This document shows positions 24,611 to 33,902 of a stretch of 61,982 nucleotides of DNA, in pieces. Source of the stretch: Halomarinibacterium sp041392205 (GTDB lineage: Bacteria > Bacteroidota > Bacteroidia > Flavobacteriales > Flavobacteriaceae); contig JAWKMO010000013.1 of the NCBI GenBank assembly GCA_041392205.1, positions 1-61,982 on the forward strand, read 5' to 3'. Under the pieces are notes generated by a model, which worked only from the letters and a program-made list of their open reading frames with translations, was not told the origin of the DNA and made no database searches. A program made the position numbers and the translations under genes. Numbering within the stretch: the first letter of the stretch is position 1; each line of letters begins with the position of its first letter.

Positions 24611-25843
24611 ATGCGCTTAATTCTCCCCCTTTTTTTAATAGTCATTTTCAATTCTTGTAAGAATAGTTCTCCAGTAAAATCTTTTTCCCTTGAAGCGGAT
24701 GTTGCCTTTTTGGCATCGGATTCTCTTATGGGTAGAAAAACAGGTACTATGGGGGAGATTGCTGCGGCAAAGTATATTGCCGATAGATTTAAAAATATAG
24801 GATTAAAACCCAAAGGAACCGAAGGGTACTATCAAGAGTTTAGTTTTAAACCTAGTACAAACCCCCATGAAGTGGTTCAATTTGTAGCAAAGGGAGATAG
24901 TGTACAAACAGGTAAAAACGTAATAGGCTATATCGATAATAAAGCTTTAAAAACCATAATTATTGGAGCTCATTATGACCATTTGGGGATGGGAGGAGAA
25001 GGCTCTCTGTATCGTGGCGATGTTCCAGACATTCATAATGGAGCCGATGATAATGCGAGTGGTGTAGCTGTGATGCTTCAATTAGCTGAAAGGCTTAAAA
25101 AAATTGAAAACCCGCAAAGTAACTTTCTGTTTATTGGATTTTCTGGGGAAGAAATGGGACTATTGGGAAGTAACTATTTTTCAAAAAACCCAACGATTGA
25201 ATTACAAGATGTTAATGCGATGATTAATATGGATATGGTGGGCAGATTAAATACTGAAAATACCTTGGCAGTGCATGGAGTTGGTACTTCTCCAGCCTTT
25301 AAACAACTGCTTTTTGCTAATAATACCCAAGGATTTACCATTGCCGAGCATGAAAGTGGTATAGGGCCTAGTGATCATACTTCCTTTTATTTGGTGGATA
25401 TTCCTGTATTACACTTTTTTACGGGGCAGCATGAAGATTACCATAAACCATCGGATGATTATGAAAAGGTAAATTATGAAGGAATGCAAAAGATTTCAGA
25501 CTATATTTTTGCTTTGCTTATTGATCTAGAAGATGATGCAAAATTAGCTTTCCGAAAAACAAAAAACGAAAGTGAAGATGTTCCCGCATTTAAAGTGGCA
25601 CTTGGGGTAGTTCCCGATTATCTTTTTACGGGAGAAGGCATGCGAATAGATGGTGTGAGCGAAGACAAACCTGCCCAAAAAGCAGGATTACAAAAAGGAG
25701 ATATAGTTAAAAAACTAGGCGATAGTACTGTGGTGGATATGATGAGTTATATGCGAGCGCTTTCTTCTTTTGAAATTGGTCAAAAAACAAAAGTTGTGTT
25801 AGATAGAAACGGTGAAAAAGTGGAGGTGGAGATTGAGTTTTAA
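24611..25843 (+). CDS. M28-family metallopeptidase lipoprotein with PDZ domain
   Basis: 410 residues from the ATG at 24611. An earlier in-frame start at 24500 would lie inside the divergent gene. The lipoprotein signal MRLILPLFLIVIFNSCKN is clear. The M28 zinc site is complete: GAHYDHLGMGG, HNGADDNASGV, the catalytic FSGEEMGLLGS, NMDMVGRL and HEDYHKPSDD. A PDZ-like domain fills the last 90 residues (EGMRIDGVSEDKPAQKAGLQ). It is predicted to be an aminopeptidase or glutaminyl-cyclase-like enzyme held in the outer membrane. Its stop overlaps the convergent LpxR-like gene by four bases. Confidence 0.9.
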   Translation: MRLILPLFLIVIFNSCKNSSPVKSFSLEADVAFLASDSLMGRKTGTMGEIAAAKYIADRFKNIGLKPKGTEGYYQEFSFKPSTNPHEVVQFVAKGDSVQTGKNVIGYIDNKALKTIIIGAHYDHLGMGGEGSLYRGDVPDIHNGADDNASGVAVMLQLAERLKKIENPQSNFLFIGFSGEEMGLLGSNYFSKNPTIELQDVNAMINMDMVGRLNTENTLAVHGVGTSPAFKQLLFANNTQGFTIAEHESGIGPSDHTSFYLVDIPVLHFFTGQHEDYHKPSDDYEKVNYEGMQKISDYIFALLIDLEDDAKLAFRKTKNESEDVPAFKVALGVVPDYLFTGEGMRIDGVSEDKPAQKAGLQKGDIVKKLGDSTVVDMMSYMRALSSFEIGQKTKVVLDRNGEKVEVEIEF

Positions 25844-26760
25844 AAACTCTTCGCATATCCTAAACTTATATATTGATGCCTCTGTAATCCTTTTGCTTCA
25901 CTGCTAGTAAAGTGATATCCTACTCGATACTCGTGGGTTAAAAACCGATGATGAAAATTAACATCAAAAAGGAATAACGGCTGTTTTGTTTCTATTGAAA
26001 ACATAGGAATGTTTTTGTCTAAAAATGCGTTGTATCCCACCCACCTATAGGCCAATTGAATACTAAAATAAATCTCTCTTTCTAAATTTCCTAAATTTCC
26101 ATAAGCCATGCTTTTTTGTAAATCGCTCCTTCTGCCAAAAAAAGTGGTAATTTGTGGTTGAAGATACCGGTCTTTTGAACCTAAAACTATAGACGGGGTA
26201 AAAGCAAATCGAACCCCAAACGGATTGGGAGCTATTTCCCATTCTTTTACATATTCTAAAGAAATATTGAGATATAAATGATTGGATAATTCCTGAGCCC
26301 AGGTTGGAGTTTTATATTTTACAATATGGTCATGGTACCATCTTTGAAATTGCCCTACACCCGATGCAGGCCCCACCATCCCTAAAAGTAAGCTAACTCT
26401 ATAATTGGTTTTATAGGAAGAAGTCTGCCAAGATGTTTCCATTCCCAAAAAACCAGCGTAGGGTCTATCCATTTCAGAAGCATTTTCAGTTTCTATATTG
26501 CTTGGGGTATAGGCTTTTTGAAGTATTTTAAAAAGAACCTGCTCTCTATTGTTGTTAAAAATTCCTTTATTTAAATTGCGGTTATAAAAAAACGAAAGTC
26601 CAAAGGTGTAGTATCGATCTGTAATAACCAAAAAGTCATTGTCGTGAGAAATCCCTATTTGATTTTTAGGATTATCAACGGTGTTTTGGGATGTCATTTT
26701 TAAGGAGGTTCCTAAAAATAATAACAGCGTACAAAAAAAATATTTAATAACTCCTTGCAA
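25840..26760 (-). CDS. LpxR-like lipid A deacylase (DUF2219), second of a tandem pair
   Basis: 306 residues. The signal-like N-terminus MQGVIKYFFCTLLLFLGTSL is followed by SHDNDFLVITDRYYTFGLSF, the start of an LpxR/DUF2219 outer-membrane barrel. The Asn-Asp pair and Thr match residues of the LpxR active site. GQFQRWYHD (about residue 165) supplies the expected His after Gln. LpxR removes the 3'-acyloxyacyl group of lipid A in the outer membrane. It is homologous to the gene upstream (RPYAGFLG is shared) and overlaps its end by 17 bases, so a tandem duplication is likely. Confidence 0.8.
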   Translation of the reverse strand: MQGVIKYFFCTLLLFLGTSLKMTSQNTVDNPKNQIGISHDNDFLVITDRYYTFGLSFFYNRNLNKGIFNNNREQVLFKILQKAYTPSNIETENASEMDRPYAGFLGMETSWQTSSYKTNYRVSLLLGMVGPASGVGQFQRWYHDHIVKYKTPTWAQELSNHLYLNISLEYVKEWEIAPNPFGVRFAFTPSIVLGSKDRYLQPQITTFFGRRSDLQKSMAYGNLGNLEREIYFSIQLAYRWVGYNAFLDKNIPMFSIETKQPLFLFDVNFHHRFLTHEYRVGYHFTSSEAKGLQRHQYISLGYAKSF

Positions 26761-27664
26761 GGGTTAGGGTAAGGTATAAATGAGGTTGTGCGGCTCGATT
26801 ACGAGGGGTTTCAAAATTGTAGGTAAATTTAATATCATTTCGCCCTTTTCGGTAAAATAATTCAAAATTATACAAGAAAATTTGTGAGTATGCATCTACA
26901 ACAAAAGGAGAACGATCCCCAAGGATATTTCCTTCTAGCAAGGAATCATGAAACACATAACGATAGCCTAATCTCACAGCAAAAAAGAGTTCGCGTTCTC
27001 CCGTAGTTCCTAACTGTTTATAAGCGACAGTTTCTGTAATGGGGCTTCTTTTTCCGAAGTAAAATAAGGCATCTTGTTCAAGAAATATATCCCTAGTTCC
27101 AAAACCTAACTTTGGATTTATCGAAAAATGAACACTAAATGGATTGGGCTGAAATTTTATCTCGTAGGCATAATTAACGTACAAATTAGCGTGCAAACTC
27201 ATAGCAATTTGATCTTTCCAAGTAGACGTTTGCGAATCTGTTGCCACGGCCGTATGAAATAGACTTTGAAGCCCTTCGGCACCAGACATTTCTCCCGTAA
27301 ATCCCATAGCAAGTTGGTATTCTAAAAATCTTTTTGGATTTGCCAGAGAGTATTCGGTTAAAAAGCCTAAAATTCCAGCATACGGTCTATCCAAGAGGGT
27401 GGTACTGGTTTCTGTAATATTGGAAGGGGTATAAATCTCTTGAAATACATAAAACCCAAAGTGTTTTTTTTGGAGCGTATCTTTTTCAGATTCAATGAGA
27501 CTTCGTAAGCCTAAAAAACTTCCCGTAGAGTAATATTGATCTGTAAAATGAAGAAAATCATTGTCGTGGCGTAATTCAAATTGTTTGTGGTATCTTTTTT
27601 TTTCTGAAACCGAAATAGTATCCTTTTGTCCATATACCAAAGGGACTGTCACAAAAGCAACCAT
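26744..27664 (-). CDS. LpxR-like lipid A deacylase (DUF2219), first of a tandem pair
   Basis: 306 residues with the same layout as its downstream paralogue: RHDNDFLHFTDQYYSTG, RPYAGILGFLTEYSLA and GAEGLQSLFHTAVA hold the presumed active-site residues. The ATG at 27664 gives an unusually short signal peptide (MVAFVTVPLVYGQ). The reading frame is hydrophobic for about ten codons further upstream before a stop, but contains no normal start codon. Either the short signal is used or a rare start codon lies upstream. The two copies are clearly diverged, so they may act on different acyl chains. Confidence 0.78.
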   Translation of the reverse strand: MVAFVTVPLVYGQKDTISVSEKKRYHKQFELRHDNDFLHFTDQYYSTGSFLGLRSLIESEKDTLQKKHFGFYVFQEIYTPSNITETSTTLLDRPYAGILGFLTEYSLANPKRFLEYQLAMGFTGEMSGAEGLQSLFHTAVATDSQTSTWKDQIAMSLHANLYVNYAYEIKFQPNPFSVHFSINPKLGFGTRDIFLEQDALFYFGKRSPITETVAYKQLGTTGERELFFAVRLGYRYVFHDSLLEGNILGDRSPFVVDAYSQIFLYNFELFYRKGRNDIKFTYNFETPRNRAAQPHLYLTLTLARSY

Positions 27665-27713
27665 AGTAAAAATGAAATTGGAAAGATTCGAATTAATAAT
27701 TTACTAAATTAAA

Positions 27714-29204
27714 TTATACGTTACTCGTTATACTTTTGAAAAATACAAAACCAAAACCAATAAACAACATCAAATGAAAAGGAAAGAGTCCAAAATCACC
27801 GCCTTGATTACCCACAATAAACGCGCTATACATACCAAATGCAAAATAGAGCATTAACAATCCTTCTATAATTACATTTGCTGAAATTCCTTTATGGAGG
27901 TATTTATTGTTACGCCAATTATCTTTTAATCCACTTAAATTAAATTTTGGGGTTCGTATAAATTCACTTTTCTTTCCAAAATGTCCTTCTAAAACGGCCA
28001 CGGTATTATGTACCGAAAAGCCCATTGCGATAGAGAAGAAAATAAAAAACATGCCTATATATTCCATAAATTTTAATAATCCGCCCCCGTATGTTTTTTT
28101 GAAAGTGAACCAATAACAAATAAAGAATATTAAAGTACTGGTTACAAAAAAACTCATCACTATAAAATACATTTTTAAATGGGCATATTCATTTTTAATA
28201 TACAGCATGGGGATACTTAAAAGTGCCACAACCAAAACACTTAAAAACATAGTGCTGTTTAATAAATGTAGAATTCCGTGTAGCTTAGTTTTAATGGAAA
28301 TATTTTTATTGGTTATCACTTTCCAAGACATTTTCTGAAAATTCTCAGCGCCTCCTTTATTCCACCTAAATTGCTGAGAACGCGCAGCACTAATTACTAC
28401 GGGTAACTCTGCTGGAGTTTCCACATTCTCAAGATATTTAAATTTCCAATTTTTTAACTGTGCACGATAGCTAAGGTCCAAATCTTCAGTAAGAGTATCT
28501 CCTTGCCAATTACCCGCATCGAGGATACATTCTTTTCGCCATACACCAGCGGTTCCGTTAAAATTAATAAAATGACCCCTACTGTTTCTGCCTGCTTGCT
28601 CTAAGGTAAAATGGACATCTAACGCAAAGGCTTGCACTTTGGTTAAAATAGAATAATCTTTATTAAGATGCCCCCAACGGGTTTGTACCACACCAATTTC
28701 AGGGTTTTTGAAATACGGAATGGTTTTAAGTAACCAATCTTTTTTAGGAAGGAAATCGGCGTCAAAAATGGCAATAAATTCTCCTTTGGCAGTTTTTAAT
28801 CCTTCTTTTAAGGCGCCTGCTTTAAACCCCTTTCGGTCTTTTCGGGTAACATGATGTATGTTAATACCTTTTTGCTGGAGTTCTTTAATGCGAAGGGCAG
28901 TTTGCTCAAAAGATTCGTCGGTAGAATCGTCTAAGACTTGAATTTCCAACTTTCCTTCAGGATATTCCAATGTTGAAATATTATTCAAAAGACGCTCCAT
29001 TACATACAATTCGTTGTATACTGGAAGTTGGATGGTAACATAAGGAACTTCCTGGGGATTGGAGAAATTAAATTGGGGCGAATCCGGTTCTTTTTTTCTA
29101 CTTTTTAAATAATTGAAAAGTAAATTTAGTTGTGCCAATGCATAAAGAAAAATAAGCAAAAGAGCAACGGAATAAATAACAATAACGATGGTTTCCCAGA
29201 TCAT
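27714..29204 (-). CDS. Processive GT2 glycosyltransferase (cellulose-synthase-like)
   Basis: 496 residues. An N-terminal helix (about 5-27) is followed by a GT-A domain: QLPVYNELYVMERLL, the DDSTD motif, DADF (about residue 150), TEDLDLSYR and QQFRWNKGG, the Q(Q/R)xRW signature of processive beta-glycosyltransferases. Four more helices follow after residue 320. It would make or extend a beta-linked sugar chain from a nucleotide sugar at the inner membrane. Single-sugar transfer to a lipid is also possible in this branch. The gene overlaps the DPM1-like GT2 gene by four bases. Confidence 0.87.
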   Translation of the reverse strand: MIWETIVIVIYSVALLLIFLYALAQLNLLFNYLKSRKKEPDSPQFNFSNPQEVPYVTIQLPVYNELYVMERLLNNISTLEYPEGKLEIQVLDDSTDESFEQTALRIKELQQKGINIHHVTRKDRKGFKAGALKEGLKTAKGEFIAIFDADFLPKKDWLLKTIPYFKNPEIGVVQTRWGHLNKDYSILTKVQAFALDVHFTLEQAGRNSRGHFINFNGTAGVWRKECILDAGNWQGDTLTEDLDLSYRAQLKNWKFKYLENVETPAELPVVISAARSQQFRWNKGGAENFQKMSWKVITNKNISIKTKLHGILHLLNSTMFLSVLVVALLSIPMLYIKNEYAHLKMYFIVMSFFVTSTLIFFICYWFTFKKTYGGGLLKFMEYIGMFFIFFSIAMGFSVHNTVAVLEGHFGKKSEFIRTPKFNLSGLKDNWRNNKYLHKGISANVIIEGLLMLYFAFGMYSAFIVGNQGGDFGLFPFHLMLFIGFGFVFFKSITSNV

Positions 29205-29896
29205 TTTTTGAAACTGTATTTAAAAATCCAACCTAAGATTTTTACTCCAGCAAAGATAGCACCTTTTATGGTTCCTGAAACTTTTGAGACACCAATTCGA
29301 TTGCGATAAGGGACAGCAATTTCGGTATAGGAAAATTTCTTTTTTAAAACCTTTAATTGCATTTCTACCGTCCAGCCATACGTTTTATCTTCCATCTGTA
29401 AAGCTAGCAACACCTCATATTTTATAGCCCTAAAAGGACCCAAATCGGTAAATTTTGAATTAAAAAAAAGTTTCATCAAACGGGTTGCCAGCCAATTACC
29501 AAAAATTTGGGGAAAGGTCATGGATTGTTTTTCACGAAGCTTTTTATCTCTTGCACCAATCACAAAATCGATATCTTTTTCAATAATGGGAGTCACTATT
29601 TTAGTTAACTTTTCAGGATAATCACTATAATCTCCATCTAAAAAAACGACAATATCGGGTTTTTCCGAAAGGGATTTTAAATAATCCATTCCTTTTAAAC
29701 AAGCATACCCGTACCCTTTATTTTTTTCAGAAAGCACAGTTGCTCCTGCTTCTTTAGCAACTTTTGAAGTACCATCAGAAGAATTATTATTCACTACTAT
29801 AATTTCTGAAACACTTTTTGGGACATCCTTAATTACAAATGGAATAGAAGCTTCTTCGTTAAAAGCAGGTATAATTACTTTAATGTTGGGGTTCAT
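29201..29896 (-). CDS. GT2 polyprenyl-phosphate glycosyltransferase (DPM1-like)
   Basis: 231 residues. A single GT-A domain: VIIPAFNEEASIPFVI, VVNNNSSDGT, and DGDYSDYPE as the metal-binding region. The C-terminal half contains FTDLGPFRAIKY and a weakly hydrophobic end, without the C-terminal transmembrane pair of longer relatives. These enzymes move a sugar from a nucleotide donor to polyprenyl phosphate on the cytoplasmic face. It starts directly after the Fe-S protein stop, and its end overlaps the next GT2 gene, so it belongs to a four-gene operon. Confidence 0.85.
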   Translation of the reverse strand: MNPNIKVIIPAFNEEASIPFVIKDVPKSVSEIIVVNNNSSDGTSKVAKEAGATVLSEKNKGYGYACLKGMDYLKSLSEKPDIVVFLDGDYSDYPEKLTKIVTPIIEKDIDFVIGARDKKLREKQSMTFPQIFGNWLATRLMKLFFNSKFTDLGPFRAIKYEVLLALQMEDKTYGWTVEMQLKVLKKKFSYTEIAVPYRNRIGVSKVSGTIKGAIFAGVKILGWIFKYSFKK

Positions 29897-31486
29897 TTAT
29901 TTTTTGTTCACTAATTGCATCAAATCTACATCATTTCCCAATAGAATGTCATTTGCGTCAATTCTTCCTTCCATGGAGCCATTTTCCAATTTTAAAACGC
30001 CTCGAGGACATACCGCAGAACAAATACCACAGCCCACACAACTTGAGCGAACTATGTTTTCGCCTTTTTGCGCATAGGCTCTTACATCGATTCCCATTTC
30101 ACAATAGGTGGAGCAGTTTCCGCAGGAAATACATTGCCCTCCATTGGTGGTAATCCTAAATTTTGAAAATAACCGTTGTTGAAGCCCCAAAATAGCGGCC
30201 ATAGGACAACCAAAGCGACACCAAACCCGACTTCCAAAAATAGGGTAGAAACCGGTGCCAATCACGCCGCTAAATATCGCACCAATTAAAAACCCATACG
30301 ATTTACGAAGGGTTTCGGCTTCAAAGAAGAACAATTTTGCTCCAGAAAAATAGTGAATCCCAATAAAAGAAAGAATAATAACCAAATACCCAATGGCCCC
30401 ATAACGAGCGTCTTTTTGTAATTCTTCTTTTTTGAAAAACCAAATAACCCCAAATAACAAAGCTAGGAAAACCGCAACACCAATTAAAAAAACATCTTTG
30501 GTCAACCAGTATTTTTCAGCATCATATCCCAAATAGGTTGAAATCACTGCGGTGGTCATCACCACCACAAATACCAAAACACTATGGATGACCCAGCGTT
30601 CCACTTTCCAAGCAAATTGACTTTTGTCGCTCAATTGGCGGAAGGAATCACCCGCAGTTTCTGCTAGAGCTCCACAACCACACACCCAGCTGCAGTACCA
30701 GCGTTTACCATATTTGTATGTAAGGATTGGGGTAATCACAAAAATGGAAACAATTCCAAAAAGTAATAAGGCCAATCCCACATCTCCTGAAGAAATAAAA
30801 CTATCTACACGGTATTGCTCAAAATTGTAATAATTAAGAGGCCAGATATTTTTTAAATCGTAATAAGGAAGATTGAAACTTTCTGAGTTCAGCCGCGCCA
30901 TAAATTCGGGAATTAAAAAGGCAAAAGCAGTTTGAAAAAACATCACGCTCACCGTGCGTAATTTTTCATAACGGTTGTGTCGGTATTTCCAGATAAATTT
31001 TATTCCGAAGGCAAAGATAGCTACCGTGTATAAGGTTCCATACACAAACCACTGGCTGGCGGGGTTTCCACTTAAGAGTTTGCTTAAAGGATCAAATAGC
31101 GCAATAACCCCTGTGTTTTCTCCTTCAGAATGCAATCCTAAAAACTGCGGAAAGAAATACAAAATAACATAAAACCCGGTGAGTGAAATTCCTGCTACCC
31201 AAGCCCAGAATCCCCTGCTGGAAATGGATTTAAACCAAACTCCATCGTTTTTAATTCCTTCCTGTGTATTTCCGTAAGCGCCTTTGGCGAATAAAATAAT
31301 TCCGCTAGCTAAAGCCATTAACGAAAGGGTTAACCAAAGCCCTTTATTAGGAAAAGTTACATTGAACGTGGCAAGCAAAAGAATGGCTAAACCAGCAATA
31401 CCTATAAAAGTGGCTACTTTTTGTAGTGAATTCAAACTTTTTGGCGGTTGTCCCGTTAAGGACATATCTCGTTGGAAGGTACTCAT
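29897..31486 (-). CDS. Membrane Fe-S protein of the NapH/CcoG type
   Basis: 529 residues with about ten transmembrane helices. Two membrane-edge Cys motifs are present: CSWVCGCGALAE (about 270) and VWCRFGCPMAA (about 430). Then follow two ferredoxin-type clusters near the C-terminus: CISCGNCSTYCEMGI and CVGCGICSAVCPRG. NapH and CcoG relatives pass electrons through membrane Fe-S clusters. The FAD oxidoreductase encoded immediately upstream, with a four-base overlap, is the obvious electron partner. The two glycosyltransferases downstream suggest that the redox reaction acts on a lipid or a lipid-linked sugar. That is inference. Confidence 0.82.
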   Translation of the reverse strand: MSTFQRDMSLTGQPPKSLNSLQKVATFIGIAGLAILLLATFNVTFPNKGLWLTLSLMALASGIILFAKGAYGNTQEGIKNDGVWFKSISSRGFWAWVAGISLTGFYVILYFFPQFLGLHSEGENTGVIALFDPLSKLLSGNPASQWFVYGTLYTVAIFAFGIKFIWKYRHNRYEKLRTVSVMFFQTAFAFLIPEFMARLNSESFNLPYYDLKNIWPLNYYNFEQYRVDSFISSGDVGLALLLFGIVSIFVITPILTYKYGKRWYCSWVCGCGALAETAGDSFRQLSDKSQFAWKVERWVIHSVLVFVVVMTTAVISTYLGYDAEKYWLTKDVFLIGVAVFLALLFGVIWFFKKEELQKDARYGAIGYLVIILSFIGIHYFSGAKLFFFEAETLRKSYGFLIGAIFSGVIGTGFYPIFGSRVWCRFGCPMAAILGLQQRLFSKFRITTNGGQCISCGNCSTYCEMGIDVRAYAQKGENIVRSSCVGCGICSAVCPRGVLKLENGSMEGRIDANDILLGNDVDLMQLVNKK

Positions 31487-32793
31487 AATGATAGGTTTTG
31501 AAATTGGTTTTGATAGGCGGAAAGAATCTCTTTTTCAAATTTTTTGTAAAATTCTGGATCGAAGTTGGCTTCCAAAAGATGGTTCATCACATAATCGGTA
31601 GTTTTTTCTTCGGTAAGCCAACGGTCAAAAACTTCGTGCTTCATTCGTATTCCGAAGGTATTAATGCCTAAAAATTTTCCAGAATCTTTATGGGTGGCTA
31701 TGGTAATACATTTGGTATCATCTGCGTGTTTCCAATGAAAATGGACTTCATTTTCACTTTTATTCCGTTCGCTAAAAACCCATCCGTAGGTTTGGTATTC
31801 AATATCAAAAAACTTAGCGCTATTAAACCAATGCCCAGGTTTGTATTCGGTTTTATTACCACAAATAGTTTGTGCTACAGTTTCTCCCATCATGCGTCCC
31901 GTGTACCAAACGGCTTCAATGGGGCGACGATTTCCAATGGGCTCGTGCTGTTCGGCGCAGTCTCCAATAGCATAAATGTCTTCTATATTGGTTTCTAAAA
32001 AGCGATTCACTTTTACCCCTTTTCCTAGTTCAATGCCGCTATCTTTTAAAAAATCGATGTTTGGTGTTACCCCGGCGGTGAGTCCTACATAATTACAAGG
32101 AATTTCTTCGCCCGTTTCTTCAACAATAATGGATTTTACTTTTCCGTTTTCGTCTGAAATAATTTCTTTTAAATTGCTGGAAAGACGTAAATCGATATGA
32201 TGGTTTTTAATATGCCGATTAATCATTTCGCTTTCTCCTTTAGGAAGCACTCCGTTCCAAAAGCTGCTTTCACGCACGAGGAAGGTTACTGGAATTTTTC
32301 GAGTGGAAAGCATTTCGGCCAGTTCGATACCAATCAATCCACCACCAACAATCACAGCTTTTTTGCAAATATCTTTATGGGGGGCATATTGTTCTAAATA
32401 TTCCAAATCCTGAAAGGAATACAAGCCTTGCACTCCTTTCAAATCTTGTCCGGGCCAACCCAATTTATTCGATTTTGATCCAACGGCAATGATGAGTTTG
32501 TCAAAGCTTAAATCGGAACCATCACTAAAAACCACCTTTTTTTCTTGCGATACTACTTTTGAAACATATCCTTTTTTTAAATCAATTCGGTTTTTTTGCC
32601 AAAAGGAATCTTCATAGGGCTTGGTGTGTTCGTATTTCATATGCCCCATATAGATATACATCAAAGCGGTTCTAGAGAAAAAATGGTCGGTCTCGGCAGA
32701 AATAATGGTGATTTTTTTATTGGAGCGCTTTCGAATATGTCTTGCGGCCGTAACGCCAGAAATTCCGTTGCCAATTATAACAATGTGTTCCAT
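31483..32793 (-). CDS. FAD-dependent NAD(P)H oxidoreductase
   Basis: 436 residues. The FAD motif is GNGISGVTAARHIRK (about 8-22). A second nucleotide motif, VIVGGGLIGIELAEML (about 148-163), binds NAD(P)H. IYAIGDCAE (about 270) completes the FAD site. It resembles the rubredoxin/nitrite-reductase-type reductases. A C-terminal extra domain (about 320-420) contains KFFDIEYQTYGWVF. It is cytoplasmic. It begins the operon with the membrane Fe-S protein, to which it probably passes electrons. A promoter candidate lies at 32827-32857. Confidence 0.87.
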   Translation of the reverse strand: MEHIVIIGNGISGVTAARHIRKRSNKKITIISAETDHFFSRTALMYIYMGHMKYEHTKPYEDSFWQKNRIDLKKGYVSKVVSQEKKVVFSDGSDLSFDKLIIAVGSKSNKLGWPGQDLKGVQGLYSFQDLEYLEQYAPHKDICKKAVIVGGGLIGIELAEMLSTRKIPVTFLVRESSFWNGVLPKGESEMINRHIKNHHIDLRLSSNLKEIISDENGKVKSIIVEETGEEIPCNYVGLTAGVTPNIDFLKDSGIELGKGVKVNRFLETNIEDIYAIGDCAEQHEPIGNRRPIEAVWYTGRMMGETVAQTICGNKTEYKPGHWFNSAKFFDIEYQTYGWVFSERNKSENEVHFHWKHADDTKCITIATHKDSGKFLGINTFGIRMKHEVFDRWLTEEKTTDYVMNHLLEANFDPEFYKKFEKEILSAYQNQFQNLSL

Positions 32794-32826
32794 AGATTTT
32801 GGATAGTTAGTTGCTTCTGTCGCAAC

Positions 32827-32857
32827 GAAAGTTAATTACATTACAAATCCCTTGCAA
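32827..32857 (-). promoter_or_regulatory. Bacteroidota-type promoter of the FAD oxidoreductase operon
   Basis: On the minus strand TTGC (32857-32854) and TAACTTTC (32834-32827) are separated by 19 bases, matching the -33 TTG and -7 TAnnTTTg spacing. It lies 34 bases before the ATG at 32793. The TTGCAA at 32852-32857 is palindromic and could also serve the divergent GH113-like gene. Confidence 0.45.
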
Positions 32858-32890
32858 TTTATATTCAGAATAAATTGTATTTTTCGGGAT

Positions 32891-33901
32891 ATGAAGCAAA
32901 AGCTTTTAGTAGTTACAATTTTGAGTTTTATTTTGTTAGGATGTGCTCAAAACAAAATTCCAAAACTAAACGGGGTGAGCTTTGTTGCTTCAAGCGATAG
33001 CTTGCAGCAGCAGCAAGTTAACGCTATTAAAAATGTAAATGCTAATTATGCAGCCATTATGCCTTTTGGGTTTATAAAAAGTTTGAATCATCCTGAAATT
33101 GTTCATGATACCGATAGACAATGGTTTGGTGAAACTTCCAAAGGCGCCAAGCAATACATTGAGTTGCTTCATAAGGATGGGATAAAAGTGATGATGAAAC
33201 CCCAAATATGGATCTGGCATGGAGAATTTACAGGAAATTTAAAAATGCCTTCTGAAGAAGAATGGAAGGAACTAGAAAGTGCCTATCGAGATTTTATTTT
33301 AACCTATGTGTATTTGGCAGCAGACCTTAAGGTAGAAGTGTTTTGTATTGGCACCGAACTAGAACAATTTGTGATACAACGCCCTCAATTTTGGAAGGAT
33401 CTTATCAAAGAAATTAAAACTATTTATCAAGGAAAACTAACCTATGCAGCCAATTGGGATGAGTACAAGCGAGTTCCTTTTTGGGAGGATTTAGATTTTA
33501 TTGGTGTGGATGCTTATTTTCCAATCTCTGAAAGTAAAACCCCTACTATGGAAGAAGCAAAAGCCAGCTGGAAGCTTTGGAAAGAAGAGTTGAAAAGAGT
33601 TTCGGAGAAAGTAGACCATCCTATTTTATTTACAGAATATGGGTATAGGAGCGTTGACTTTGCGGGAAGAGAACCCTGGGATAGTAATCACGAATTGCCA
33701 TCATTAAATTTTGATGCGCAAAACAATTTGCTAGAAAGTCTCTATCAAGAAGTATGGCAAGAACCTTGGTTTGCAGGAGGGTTTGTTTGGAAATGGTTTA
33801 TTAACCATGAGACTGCAGGAGGTATTAAGGATAACCAATTTACGCCACAAAATAAACCGGCAGAGACTATTTTAAAAAAATATTATACTCCCCAAAAATA
33901 G
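32891..33901 (+). CDS. GH113-like glycoside hydrolase, lipoprotein
   Basis: 336 residues from the ATG at 32891. An earlier in-frame start at 32852 only adds residues before the signal. The lipobox is ILLGC in MKQKLLVVTILSFILLGCAQ. The mature part is a TIM barrel. Its two likely catalytic Glu residues are in CIGTELEQF (acid/base, about 155) and LFTEYGYRS (nucleophile, about 258), the GH113 arrangement. GH113 includes endo-beta-mannanases. The substrate here is not certain. It stands alone on the plus strand between the two minus-strand clusters, and its stop lies one base from the end of the convergent glycosyltransferase gene. Confidence 0.83.
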   Translation: MKQKLLVVTILSFILLGCAQNKIPKLNGVSFVASSDSLQQQQVNAIKNVNANYAAIMPFGFIKSLNHPEIVHDTDRQWFGETSKGAKQYIELLHKDGIKVMMKPQIWIWHGEFTGNLKMPSEEEWKELESAYRDFILTYVYLAADLKVEVFCIGTELEQFVIQRPQFWKDLIKEIKTIYQGKLTYAANWDEYKRVPFWEDLDFIGVDAYFPISESKTPTMEEAKASWKLWKEELKRVSEKVDHPILFTEYGYRSVDFAGREPWDSNHELPSLNFDAQNNLLESLYQEVWQEPWFAGGFVWKWFINHETAGGIKDNQFTPQNKPAETILKKYYTPQK

Positions 33902-33902
33902 T

